The notes beneath the pieces were generated by a model. That model did no database searches and had not been told where the DNA came from. It worked only from the letters and a program-made list of their open reading frames with translations. From NCBI GenBank assembly GCA_001460835.1, contig CYKH01001421.1, positions 1-64,000 of the forward strand: 64,000 nucleotides of DNA. Reading direction: 5' to 3'. The translations under genes and the position numbers were made by a program. Shown piece by piece: positions 52,003 through 60,148 of this stretch; position 1 is the first letter of the stretch; each line of letters begins with the position of its first letter. This DNA comes from Bodo saltans. Taxonomy: Eukaryota; Euglenozoa; Kinetoplastea; Eubodonida; Bodonidae.

Positions 52003-53462
52003 ACCCTTCCAGAGCCACCAGTGTCTACTTCACACTCAACCGCCTCCACAACTCCAGAGGAAGTGCGTGTTGAAACTGTTGCTCAAACAAAAACTGCGGC
52101 GATGATCGCTGAAATGAGAAACGTTGGGGATGTCGTTCGCGATGGAACATCGACGAATCCACCGCACAACGACGTCGCTGCTTCTACGGCCATCAACGAT
52201 GATGCATCACCACCCATCAGAACGCGCAAAACGGCCCCCACCCACGAAGTTCCTGAATCAACTTCAACTTCTCCAGTGGCACCGGTGCTTAATGGACGAG
52301 CAGTTGTTGCTTCTTCAGACAACAGTGCTGCTTCAAAACATCATGTAGACCCATCAAGCTTCTCGGTTGCTTTGATGCATGACGAAAGCAATCAAAAAGC
52401 CGCAGTTCGGAGCAACATGCCGCCTAAACCCCATCAATCGAATCAAAAGAAAGCGTCGCCGGAAGCATCGCCGCAGCAGACCCATTCTCTCCACCAAGAA
52501 CACACAACAAACAACGTTCTGCTTCAAAACATCATGTAGACCCATCAAGCTTCTCGGTTGCTTTGATGCATGACGAAAGCAATCAAAAAGCCGCAGTTCG
52601 GAGCAACATGCCGCCTAAACCCCATCAATCGAATCAAAAGAAAGCGTCGCCGGAAGCATCGCCGCAGCAGACCCATTCTCTCCACCAAGAACACACAACA
52701 AACAACGTTGTGGGCAACACAAGCTTTGTAGAACCGTTTTCGTTGCCTCCTTCATCAACTTCGTTTGCAACAGCACCGACTGGCCACTCACAGCATTTGG
52801 TGTCAAACTTTTCATTGACGTCCAACACCGTCGGCTCACTGAGTAACCGTGGAGGGGGTGGAACCTCACCGATACCGCCAGCAAGCCATATCACCTCCCC
52901 TCCTCTGGCCTTCTCAGATCCCCCTGCGGTCGGTGCAAATATTCCGTCGCTTATTTTCCAACCAGTACCCATCCGTCGGTCGATGGAACGTGCGTTCGTT
53001 GTCAAGTGGGCCGCAGAAAATCACCCCAACCGCGCCCACCAAGTGCAGCTGTACCAATATGCTGCCCAAGTTGCTGCTGACTTTGAACCAACTTCGCCGT
53101 CCGCATCGTCGAAGGCAACTGAAGTTGGTGCGTTTCGAGACGTGTGCCTTCACAGGGCCAAGCTGTTATTTCAAGCACTCAATCCTGTCGATAGACACGC
53201 TCCACCTCGAGGCGTCTGCGCGTTTGCTGCCGCACGCTTGTGGATGCACACCATACACGATGCTCGAGTTGCAAGCATCACTCCTTGGGTAGAAATGGAA
53301 GCCATTTACCGTGCCGCGGCTTTGATGTGCGATATTGTGAGTGAAGATCCGACGACCGAGGTGAGTGTACGAAATCAAGCGGGGACAATGCGAGAATTGA
53401 TCCAAGCGAGGTGGCAGCGAATTGCTGATGGAGTGAGCCCTGCGGTGTTATATCCCTACTAG
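52003..53462 (+). pseudogene. C-terminal part of the ULK-like gene, frame broken by a duplication
   Basis: Directly after the TAA the kinase frame reads on as TLPEPPVSTSHSTAST and a Ser/Thr/Pro/Gln-rich linker to 52518. A perfect 191-bp tandem duplication then shifts the frame (191 is 63 codons plus 2), giving a stop at 52537-52539. The second copy continues, in the phase expected if only one copy existed, through NNVVGNTSFVEPF to the end at 53462. The last 160 residues are helical (VKWAAENHPNRAHQVQLYQY; MEAIYRAAALMCDIV) and have the size and position of the MIT-like C-terminal domain of ATG1/ULK kinases, an inference from layout only. Whether a shorter 299-residue product is made from 52563 is unknown; ATG is present there. 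Confidence 0.65.
52328..52709 (+). repeat. Perfect 191-bp tandem duplication
   Basis: Copy one is 52328-52518 and copy two is 52519-52709. I compared them base by base and see no difference. The copies abut without spacer, beginning CTGCTTCAAAACATCATG and ending ACAAACAACGTT. Lack of any divergence means a very recent event or an assembly artefact. Confidence 0.95.
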
Positions 53463-53782
53463 AGAGACTTGGCTTTGTGCAAGATAGTCCTGTGATTGTC
53501 TCGCACATTAGTTTTTTCCCCCTTGCCAAAAACAAGTGAAAGTTTTCATTTGAGCAGTGAAGTGCATGACTGAGTTCAAAAAAGTGATGTGCCTTCGCAT
53601 GCTTCTCAACTTATTGCAGCCGAATTGGCTCTTTATTTCTTTGCACTGTATTTGCCAATCAATGAAAAAATAGACACGAGCGTTGAGCGCCATAGATCAT
53701 TAATACTGATTCTTTACTTCTTTTTGGTTCTTTGTTCATTGAGGTGTACGTACATTGTAGAATCATGGTCGAAGAAGTGACT

Positions 53783-53854
53783 GGCGTAACATTGCTCACA
53801 ACAGGCGATGGTTCAAAGATTTGAACCATCGCCTGTTGTGAGCAATGTTACGCC
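53783..53854. repeat. Perfect 72-bp palindrome (35-bp arms, 2-nt spacer)
   Basis: The left arm (53783-53817) starts GGCGTAACATTGCTCACAAC and the right arm (53820-53854) is its exact reverse complement; only GA separates them. Pairing stops abruptly on both outer sides. Extruded as a cruciform or transcribed, it would be an extremely stable hairpin. It is not a normal terminator in this lineage. It may be a fold-back junction from a replication or repair template switch, or a library/assembly artefact. Confidence 0.97.
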
Positions 53855-54185
53855 CACATCCGTCTCCTTTGTGTTCAACACAGCAACGGCGCGGTCACAG
53901 AATATTCAAGAAGTGGTGGCAATCAGATTTCGGTTGAGTTCGGAAAGGAACAGAAGTTCTGTATCGTGCTGCATCACGGCAGATTTTACTCGCGAGAGGG
54001 AATCCAATAGACTTTGCTGCTTCGCCGCTCCATTTAACTACGCCTTGAACGTTACGTTGTGCTAAACTGCAATTACGGCGACGTTCAAGTCTTTTTAGTG
54101 TCGTCGGGGCGAGCACACCGAATGTAGTGTGTATTCATCGACGATGCTCCAACATATCCGTGAACAAATTTTAGGAGGAGATATA

Positions 54186-54237
54186 AAGTGTTTATTTTGT
54201 ATCTTATTTTATAGTTTAAGTGTTTATTTTGTATCTT
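54186..54237 (+). repeat. 20-bp direct repeat
   Basis: AAGTGTTTATTTTGTATCTT occurs at 54186-54205 and again, identical, at 54218-54237. It is AT-rich intergenic sequence; no function is evident. Confidence 0.9.
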
Positions 54238-54320
54238 GTTCGTTGGGTTGTTAGGTTCCATCGCGTGGTGCGCTTCTGAGAATCCATTCTGCTTCGGCGC
54301 GGATAGCAACACTCGTGATT

Positions 54321-54368
54321 CCTTCTTTATCGCTCTGCATTTTTTTGCTATTGTTGCGCTGTATGCAG
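54321..54368 (+). promoter_or_regulatory. Putative spliced-leader acceptor for the receptor-like gene
   Basis: A CCTTCTTTATCGCTCTGC tract and T7 run lead to GCAG (AG at 54367-54368); the next ATG is the chosen start at 54391. Confidence 0.45.
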
Positions 54369-54390
54369 TACAAAAAAACGAGGAGAGAGG

Positions 54391-57321
54391 ATGAACAAAC
54401 GGAAGTTTCAACTCACTATTCCACTGTTAGCAGTACTGATATCATCGGTATGTATTCTTTGTTGGCTGATCCCCACCGTCATCGTTCTTCAGCTTGCCTG
54501 GAATGATGTTGTCCAGCGAAGTTCACTTAATGAATTCGCGCCTCGGTCATCGTATTTACGATCCGGTCTCACCGCGGAAATTGAAGCGGCGTCTAGAAAT
54601 TTACTAGAGTCGGTAGGCCGGTTTGACTTGATCGCCAACGTGCACAAAAGCATCGTCCAAATGTACTTTGATCACTCACACAACGTTACCAACGTATCGC
54701 ATCTGCCGTACGTTCAGTTGTTAGGCCTAGAATTGGTGGCACCAGTCTTTGAGCAGGAAAAACTTCGTCCGCACAGCTTCTCGATTTTCTTCAACGATTT
54801 GTCCGGCGTTATGATTTCATTTCCTAACAAACCATCCGCCTCTTCGACTGCCTCGGTGAACACAGTCTCTTCGACAGTATTAACATATCTCGACACTGCA
54901 GCGACAACAACATCGCCAAGCGGCGCAACCACTGCAACACCAGGTATCAATTTTTCCTTTACTGACTACGCTGCCACAGCGAAGTCTATCTCGACAAGTG
55001 TCAACTACCGCTCAAGCAAAGGCTCGTCAAACGGAGCCACATCGACGCCCTCCACCTCTGTCCCTCTGTACCCGCAGCCTGTAGTGAACTTGGGCATTGA
55101 TGTCACGCCTAATCGAGGTTACTTTGTGCTGGATATCACAAAAAATACGTCCATTGCACTGGCATCCATTCTTGGGATATCTCCTGCGTTGCACTCATCC
55201 AAGTCATCGTTCAACGATTTTAGACCAATCACTTGGTCAAATAAATTTGACCGGGATCAGTTTGATAAGTTATTAGCGTACTTTGGTCCTCCAACGCCAA
55301 ATTCATGGGTGCTGCTGGAATACGATGGTTTGATTCTTGGAAGCTACGTCCCTCCCTCCGATCTCGGGCTTCTGTCCGAGGTTGGGCCACTTGCACTTCA
55401 ACTTGCCGTCGCAAAGCCCCTTCGCACGCCCAGTGGGTACAACTGCTTCGTAGATGCATCAGGATCACGATTTGCGTCATGCATGCTTCTTATTTCAGCA
55501 CTCCCAATCTACAGTGCATATGCTCGTCAGCATCTCGGCACTGCAGCAGAACCGTCCACCATCAAATTCAACGGGAAAAAATATTGTGCGGCGACAATGG
55601 AGCTTACCTCCACCACTGGAATGTGGTCGCTCACAAACCTCAAACTGCATGTCTTCTCCCCGGAGAACGACCTCAACCCACAGCGGCACCAACTTGCTCC
55701 CGTTATGTACCCCATTGCATTCGGCATAAGCGCATTTGTTTTGTTCGTTATTTTTATCCTTTCCAAACTGCGGCTTCAACGAAGGCTCAAAAACCTTTGC
55801 AACGTGGCGGATCATGTTCGGCACTGGGCCAAATCGAGTGCTGCAGCAGCCCTCTCATCAGGCTACCCTTCGAGAGGCCCAACGGATGTCAACTCGATGC
55901 TTGCTCGCATGCCTCGGGTGACCCTCAGTGCTATCTCAGAACTCCGTTCTGCTCAGGTGGAACTTGTCGGGGTGACAAGACGATTGTTTGACTTGACAAA
56001 AACTCTTCTGTGGCTGCACCACGTTGGGTCTGGAGCTGGAGATGGTGGCGATTCTAGTGGAGGCGATGGAGAGGGCAGCCACCAAGGGCACGATGAGCTT
56101 GATCCTCTTGGTGATCGGAGCCCAGATGATCGACTTGAGATTCCTCCAGCAGAAATCGATGCGCTCTCTGAGGCTGCGTCCTTCTCCACCTCCTTGCATT
56201 GCAGTGGAACTGCATCGACAGTACACGGCGCGATCTCGTCTGGCCTGGATGACCCGACAGTTACTCGAGCGGGCAAAACAGTGAACTCTTTCCTGATGCT
56301 GCACATTAAAAGCCGTGTCCTTGATCCAACCTTGAGAGCGCAGTCCGTCATTTTTTCGGCCGCTTTTGATATCCTCCAGCAGCACAACGCTGTGGTGGAA
56401 AGCGTCAAACACGGCATCATCTTCGCATCATTTCACTCAAAACAACACAGCCTCCGTGCGGTGGAATGTGCTCGTTCCATGACTGCTGCTCTCGATGCGT
56501 TGGCGGTTGCTGATTCCTTAAGCGACGATGTCAAGTGCTTTATTGTGTGTCATCAGGCCACTGCATTGCGGTGGGGCATGAACGACATGCTCACGTCAAC
56601 GCTCCCCTCGGCGCTCAACCCAAACTCAAACTCGTCAGCACACCGATATGCCTATTTGCCGTTGATGTCGCAGTCTTCGTTGTCCTCATCCCAACAGCAG
56701 CATTTTCATGCATCCCCGCAAGTGGTGCTGCGAGGCGATTCATACAGAAAGGCACACCTTTGCACAATGGGGGATGTGATTGAGAGCATGTTGTGCATCG
56801 GTGAACTGCAGCGTAGCGTCCTTCGAAGTCGTCTTATCCTTTCGGATGCAGTTGTGTCGGCACTGCCACAGCGAATCGCCTCGGTACTAACCCCTGTGGA
56901 TTACGTATCCCTTGAGTCTGTTTCTGCTATCTGTGCGCCTTCAGGCTCGCCTACGTCACCGTCGTCACCAGCTGCGTTCAACTGGTGCGTCAAGTTGTAT
57001 GAGGATCCGACTGTTGAGTGTGTGCTACGCACGCATTTTGTGATTGCTTGCCGGGCCAAACTTTCTATTGCGTTTGATCACCTCATCGCAGGTGAACTTG
57101 ATGACGCGATGAAAGCAATGGAAGACTTTGATGCGGATCCGACCGCTGCTGATGTTTGCAATTGGCACGTCTACCGATGGCGGCGCTGGATCAGCGTCGT
57201 TAGGGGACAGCGAGGAAGTGTCGGGGGCAATATGATTGGCAGCGCTGCTCCTGGAACAGACGTCTCGACACAATATTTGCGACGCTTGGAATACATTCAA
57301 CAAGACTCCATTGGTGCATGA
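54391..57321 (+). CDS. Two-TM receptor-like protein with degenerate cyclase-like domain
   Basis: A 976-residue membrane protein. A TM helix at residues about 8-33 is followed by an extracellular sensor-like region to about 435 (several N-glycosylation sequons, a Ser/Thr-rich stretch), and a second TM at about 438-460 (PIAFGISAFVLFVIFILSKL). A HAMP-like linker follows (LRLQRRLKNLCNVADHVRHW). The cytosolic part, about 640-920, follows the class III nucleotide cyclase outline: HGIIFASFHSKQHSLRAVECARSM, then CHQATALRWGM, then a MGDVIESMLCIGE strand-helix and SRLILSDAVVSAL, then LTPVDYVSLE. I do not find the paired metal-binding Asp residues (FASF stands where F.GD.I..F is usual), so catalysis is doubtful. 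It may be a regulatory or receptor relic of the expanded kinetoplastid adenylate cyclase-like families. Confidence 0.7.
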   Translation: MNKRKFQLTIPLLAVLISSVCILCWLIPTVIVLQLAWNDVVQRSSLNEFAPRSSYLRSGLTAEIEAASRNLLESVGRFDLIANVHKSIVQMYFDHSHNVTNVSHLPYVQLLGLELVAPVFEQEKLRPHSFSIFFNDLSGVMISFPNKPSASSTASVNTVSSTVLTYLDTAATTTSPSGATTATPGINFSFTDYAATAKSISTSVNYRSSKGSSNGATSTPSTSVPLYPQPVVNLGIDVTPNRGYFVLDITKNTSIALASILGISPALHSSKSSFNDFRPITWSNKFDRDQFDKLLAYFGPPTPNSWVLLEYDGLILGSYVPPSDLGLLSEVGPLALQLAVAKPLRTPSGYNCFVDASGSRFASCMLLISALPIYSAYARQHLGTAAEPSTIKFNGKKYCAATMELTSTTGMWSLTNLKLHVFSPENDLNPQRHQLAPVMYPIAFGISAFVLFVIFILSKLRLQRRLKNLCNVADHVRHWAKSSAAAALSSGYPSRGPTDVNSMLARMPRVTLSAISELRSAQVELVGVTRRLFDLTKTLLWLHHVGSGAGDGGDSSGGDGEGSHQGHDELDPLGDRSPDDRLEIPPAEIDALSEAASFSTSLHCSGTASTVHGAISSGLDDPTVTRAGKTVNSFLMLHIKSRVLDPTLRAQSVIFSAAFDILQQHNAVVESVKHGIIFASFHSKQHSLRAVECARSMTAALDALAVADSLSDDVKCFIVCHQATALRWGMNDMLTSTLPSALNPNSNSSAHRYAYLPLMSQSSLSSSQQQHFHASPQVVLRGDSYRKAHLCTMGDVIESMLCIGELQRSVLRSRLILSDAVVSALPQRIASVLTPVDYVSLESVSAICAPSGSPTSPSSPAAFNWCVKLYEDPTVECVLRTHFVIACRAKLSIAFDHLIAGELDDAMKAMEDFDADPTAADVCNWHVYRWRRWISVVRGQRGSVGGNMIGSAAPGTDVSTQYLRRLEYIQQDSIGA

Positions 57322-57410
57322 TTATGTGTGGTAGTAGCCTATCCTTCCTAACCTTTCCTACAAAGGCCTGCCAAAAGGAGAAATCGACTGCGTGTGTGCC
57401 AATTTCTTAA

Positions 57411-57460
57411 CTTTGTCTTTTTCTACTTAACGCACGTACAACAACGGCGTTGCAAAACAG
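57411..57460 (+). promoter_or_regulatory. Putative spliced-leader acceptor for the Maf gene
   Basis: The pyrimidine patch TTTGTCTTTTTCTACTT (about 57413-57428) is followed by CAG at 57458-57460, and the first ATG after it is 57483. Confidence 0.35.
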
Positions 57461-57482
57461 ATACATATCAACGACAAGCAGG

Positions 57483-58142
57483 ATGCTCGATCTTGTTCCC
57501 CAACTTAACCATCTTCACATCATTCTTGCGTCCGCATCTCCTAGGCGAAAAGAATTGCTTGAGCGCCTCGGTCTGAAGTTTATTGTTCAACCGTCCAATT
57601 TTGACGAAGATCTTGATAAATCTTCATTCCCCGACGCCGCCGCGTATAATGTCGCCACTGCATCTGGGAAACTCGACGATGTTCGTCGTCAGCTAGTCAA
57701 AGACGGCGTGCCCCATGACATTGTGATCACGTGCGATACCATTGTAGTTCCTTGTGACGACCTCAGCGTGATTCTGGAGAAGGCAAACACATCAGACGAT
57801 GCATCCCGCATGATTCACCGTCTCGCTGGGAAGTCTCATTTTGTGTATTCTGCGCTTGTCGTCTATTTTGCCGCATTGGATCGTACTGTGGTGCGCATTG
57901 TGCAAACTGAGGTTGAAATGGCACCAGTCTCAGCGGCGACCGTTGCTGCTTACGTTGCGCACCCCGAGGCGTGGAAAGGGAAGGCGGGAGCTTACGGCAT
58001 CCAAGACCTCGCTTCCTCATTTATTCGAGGGATTAAAGGAGACTACTATAACGTCATGGGCTTTCCAGTCTGCACTTTCTGTGAAATGCTGCAAGAGACA
58101 ATTGCTGCGCATCCAGAGATTCTTTCAACAACTCAAGAGTAA
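57483..58142 (+). CDS. Maf-family nucleoside triphosphate pyrophosphatase
   Basis: A 219-residue Maf/HAM1-fold house-cleaning enzyme that hydrolyses non-canonical or methylated nucleotides (dTTP/UTP-type in many members) to monophosphate and pyrophosphate. Signatures: LASASPRRKELLERLGLKF at the N-terminus (substrate loop), ITCDTIVV (the Asp of the active site), MIHRLAGKSHFVYSAL and KAGAYGIQDLASSFI, ending in IKGDYYNVMGFPVCTF. The length is normal for a single-domain Maf. The reading frame extends upstream to 57450 without an ATG, so 57483 is the start. Confidence 0.93.
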   Translation: MLDLVPQLNHLHIILASASPRRKELLERLGLKFIVQPSNFDEDLDKSSFPDAAAYNVATASGKLDDVRRQLVKDGVPHDIVITCDTIVVPCDDLSVILEKANTSDDASRMIHRLAGKSHFVYSALVVYFAALDRTVVRIVQTEVEMAPVSAATVAAYVAHPEAWKGKAGAYGIQDLASSFIRGIKGDYYNVMGFPVCTFCEMLQETIAAHPEILSTTQE

Positions 58143-58317
58143 CCTTCGTTTTTGATTTTCAAAATCCACCCTCACAATTTTTTGCGTGTCATTTCATTCT
58201 CAAAAATGCAGGTGGACAGAATTTCTTTTTTCTCCCCTGTACGAATATTGCTCAAAGTGTTAAGGGAACAAAAATAGGGGTACTGCAAAATATCTCATTT
58301 ATTGATGCAAATTATCA

Positions 58318-58740
58318 ATGTCACCCGCAGGTCATTCTTCGCTTCGTGACACGATTGCGGCATGGCTAACATTGCCGCATCGTCAGCGTTATTACCACAG
58401 CCATCACTTCAACGACAACACTCATCATCATGTGGATGCCTCCTCAACAATCGCCACGAACAATAATAGCTCTAGTGGATTTGGTGAAGAGCAACCCTCA
58501 TTCACTCTCGTTCCTCAAATGCATTGTCCCTCGATGAAGTGCGCGTTTGTACTACTTCTTATTCCACTAGTGTACGCGATACTTGCTTTCGTCTCCTGGA
58601 AGAAAATGAGATCTCGTTCTGCTGCAGTGGTAGTAGCAATCCCACAGCAATTCGAACAAGACATTGCCCTGCAGCAGCAGCCCGCCGACATTCCAACTCA
58701 ACTGCCGCTCCCAGCAACACAACTTGCTGACATTGTGTAA
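58318..58740 (+). CDS. Small single-TM protein, copy 1 of a pair
   Basis: A 140-residue protein of unknown function. Residues 1-67 are His/Asn/Ser-rich and polar; a short motif CPSMKCAFVLLLIPLVYA starts at residue 70 and continues into a TM helix (about 76-94) that ends with FVSWKKM. The C-terminal 45 residues are Gln/Pro-rich. A second, related gene lies at 59523-59768 with the motif CPSSTCMFVFFILPIGYA and YFSWRRM. Together they define a small paired family with a C-P-S-x-x-C start to the helix. A TTTCTTTTTTCTCCCCTG tract (58222-58239) and AG at 58257 precede ATG 58318. Confidence 0.6.
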   Translation: MSPAGHSSLRDTIAAWLTLPHRQRYYHSHHFNDNTHHHVDASSTIATNNNSSSGFGEEQPSFTLVPQMHCPSMKCAFVLLLIPLVYAILAFVSWKKMRSRSAAVVVAIPQQFEQDIALQQQPADIPTQLPLPATQLADIV

Positions 58741-59005
58741 CGCCAAATTGTTTGGGGGCGGGGGGGCCTCATTGATGGCACATCAATTATTTTTTTTGTA
58801 TCCTCATTTGAATCAAATTTTGCTAAATCACTGAGATCTTCGATTGGTTTTAGGCGATGGCAATATGATTACTTTGTGACCTACGATGCTTCGACTATTC
58901 AAAGGTTTGATCGGCACGTGTTTTTTTGTTGGTTGGTTTGTTCAAATATGGCTTCTTAATTGTTTTTTACCACGTTTCGTCGAACCTCACTTCGAGCGTG
59001 GTCTC

Positions 59006-59057
59006 ATTTTTCACTTAAAGCTCACACGGCTATTTTTCACTTAAAGCTCACACGGCT
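59006..59057 (+). repeat. 26-bp tandem repeat, two perfect copies
   Basis: The unit begins ATTTTTCACTTAAAGCTCAC and ends ACGGCT; copies at 59006-59031 and 59032-59057 are identical and adjacent. Confidence 0.95.
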
Positions 59058-59460
59058 CTCTACTCAATCGGAAGTCATCGTCCAGCTTGTTTTGTTGTGT
59101 AGCCAAACATCGCAAACTGTTTTTCCACGATGCTCAAAGAGCAAAAGCGCAAGGGTTGCAGAAGCGTTTATTTTCGCCTCTTGAATTAGGTCTATTTCAC
59201 GTGCAGCATTTTGAAATTTCTTCGCTGGATAAGATCGACGCGTTCCTTTTCATCAGACCACAATGTTCAATTTTTCCTTCATTTTTCCCCCGTCACCCAC
59301 AATCTTTCAACGTAAGAGCGTGTGCTGGATTGAAATTTTTTTTTGTCACACGCTGCACTTCGAAAATTGTTCATTGCTCACATACACACATCGCTGCTGC
59401 TACAATACCCTCAAACAAAAAATAATGGCTGAAATTGTTGCTCGAAATGAAAACGCACCT

Positions 59461-59492
59461 TTCTTTTGCTTCTGTATTTTTTTTCGTTGAAG
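59461..59492 (+). promoter_or_regulatory. Putative spliced-leader acceptor for the second small gene
   Basis: A strong pyrimidine tract (TTCTTTTGCTTCTGTATTTT and four more T) is followed by GAAG at 59489-59492; the first ATG downstream is 59523. This is good support that the short frame is a real transcript. Confidence 0.45.
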
Positions 59493-59522
59493 AAGAGGCC
59501 CGTCGCTAAGAGTTACTTCTTT

Positions 59523-59768
59523 ATGTCTACAGGGGCCATTGGCGTGTCGCTCGTTCATTGGCTTCAACGAAGCCAAGAAGGCCAGCACGAACCTCATCAC
59601 CACAACAACCATCACCCAATTAATACTACTATCGCGTCGTACTTGGCATCAACGCGAATTCGATGCCCCTCCTCAACATGCATGTTTGTGTTCTTCATTC
59701 TTCCAATCGGTTATGCAGTCCTCGCGTATTTCTCGTGGAGAAGGATGCATTTTTTCTTCGTTTTTTGA
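59523..59768 (+). CDS. Small single-TM protein, copy 2 of a pair
   Basis: An 81-residue paralogue of the 58318-58740 product. Both have a polar, His/Asn-rich N-terminus (EPHHHNNHH here, YYHSHHFNDNTHHH there), then C-P-S-x-x-C, then a TM helix (residues 54-71) with FxLPxxYAxLAxxSWxxM. This copy stops shortly after the helix and lacks the Gln/Pro tail. I chose ATG 59523 rather than a longer non-ATG opening because it follows the acceptor and matches the paralogue's start. Confidence 0.55.
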   Translation: MSTGAIGVSLVHWLQRSQEGQHEPHHHNNHHPINTTIASYLASTRIRCPSSTCMFVFFILPIGYAVLAYFSWRRMHFFFVF

Positions 59769-60148
59769 ACACACTCCATAACGTAATATGCTGTCAGCGG
59801 TCATTGGTTGATCACTGAGGTTTAGTGAGTTCATCACTTTCGTTCCCGAATTCGAGTAGCTGCGAGCGTAACGCCTTTCACATTTTACACTTTTCAATGA
59901 CTTCTCCTTTTCACGGCGGTGTCGCTGCTGCCTTCCCACCTCTCAAAATACTACTGCTGCATTGCTCGATAATTTTCTCAAAAACCGGGGCCACTTTCGA
60001 ATTTCTTCAAACTACTCACTTGCAAATATTGCCCTCTGAAAGTTTCCGTTGTTCGTTTCTTCATCTTTTTTGGAAGCGTCTCTCGTCAGTAACGAACGAG
60101 CTTAACAAAGGAAATATTAAATCATATTGCGCCAAGAAAAGGAAGACC
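59769..60148. other. 380-base leader region before the EFR3-like gene
   Basis: It is pyrimidine-rich with T and CT patches (for example 59884-59910) and holds an in-frame upstream ATG at 59897 that would add 84 residues of leader-like sequence. I regard it as 5' UTR because the ATG at 60149 gives a proper acylation motif. Confidence 0.45.

Larger units (their letters stand above)
53463..54390. other. 928-base intergenic region with palindrome and gene-like fragment
   Basis: No complete gene. It holds the 72-bp palindrome (53783-53854), an open frame 53808-54065 beginning inside the palindrome, a 20-bp direct repeat (AAGTGTTTATTTTGTATCTT) at 54186-54205 and 54218-54237, and the acceptor tract of the next gene (54321-54368). 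The open frame reads PSPVVSNVTPTSVSFVFNTA, which has the rhythm of a fibronectin-III-like beta-strand pair, so it may be a fragment of a surface-protein gene. Confidence 0.5.
58741..59522. other. 782-base intergenic region, no gene
   Basis: There is no supported gene here. Open frames at 59087-59425 are composition-driven. It contains a G-rich run (GGGGGCGGGGGGG, 58754-58766) soon after the stop, a perfect 26-bp tandem repeat at 59006-59057, many T runs and the acceptor tract before 59523. Confidence 0.5.

Noticed and set aside
52914-53153. Antisense frames under the ULK C-terminal part
   Set aside because: They are shadows of the + strand coding bias, as are the many other - strand frames beneath the large genes.
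59087-59425. 112-codon open frame between the two small membrane-protein genes
   Set aside because: Its composition follows T-rich DNA, it has no motif and no acceptor site near its start.
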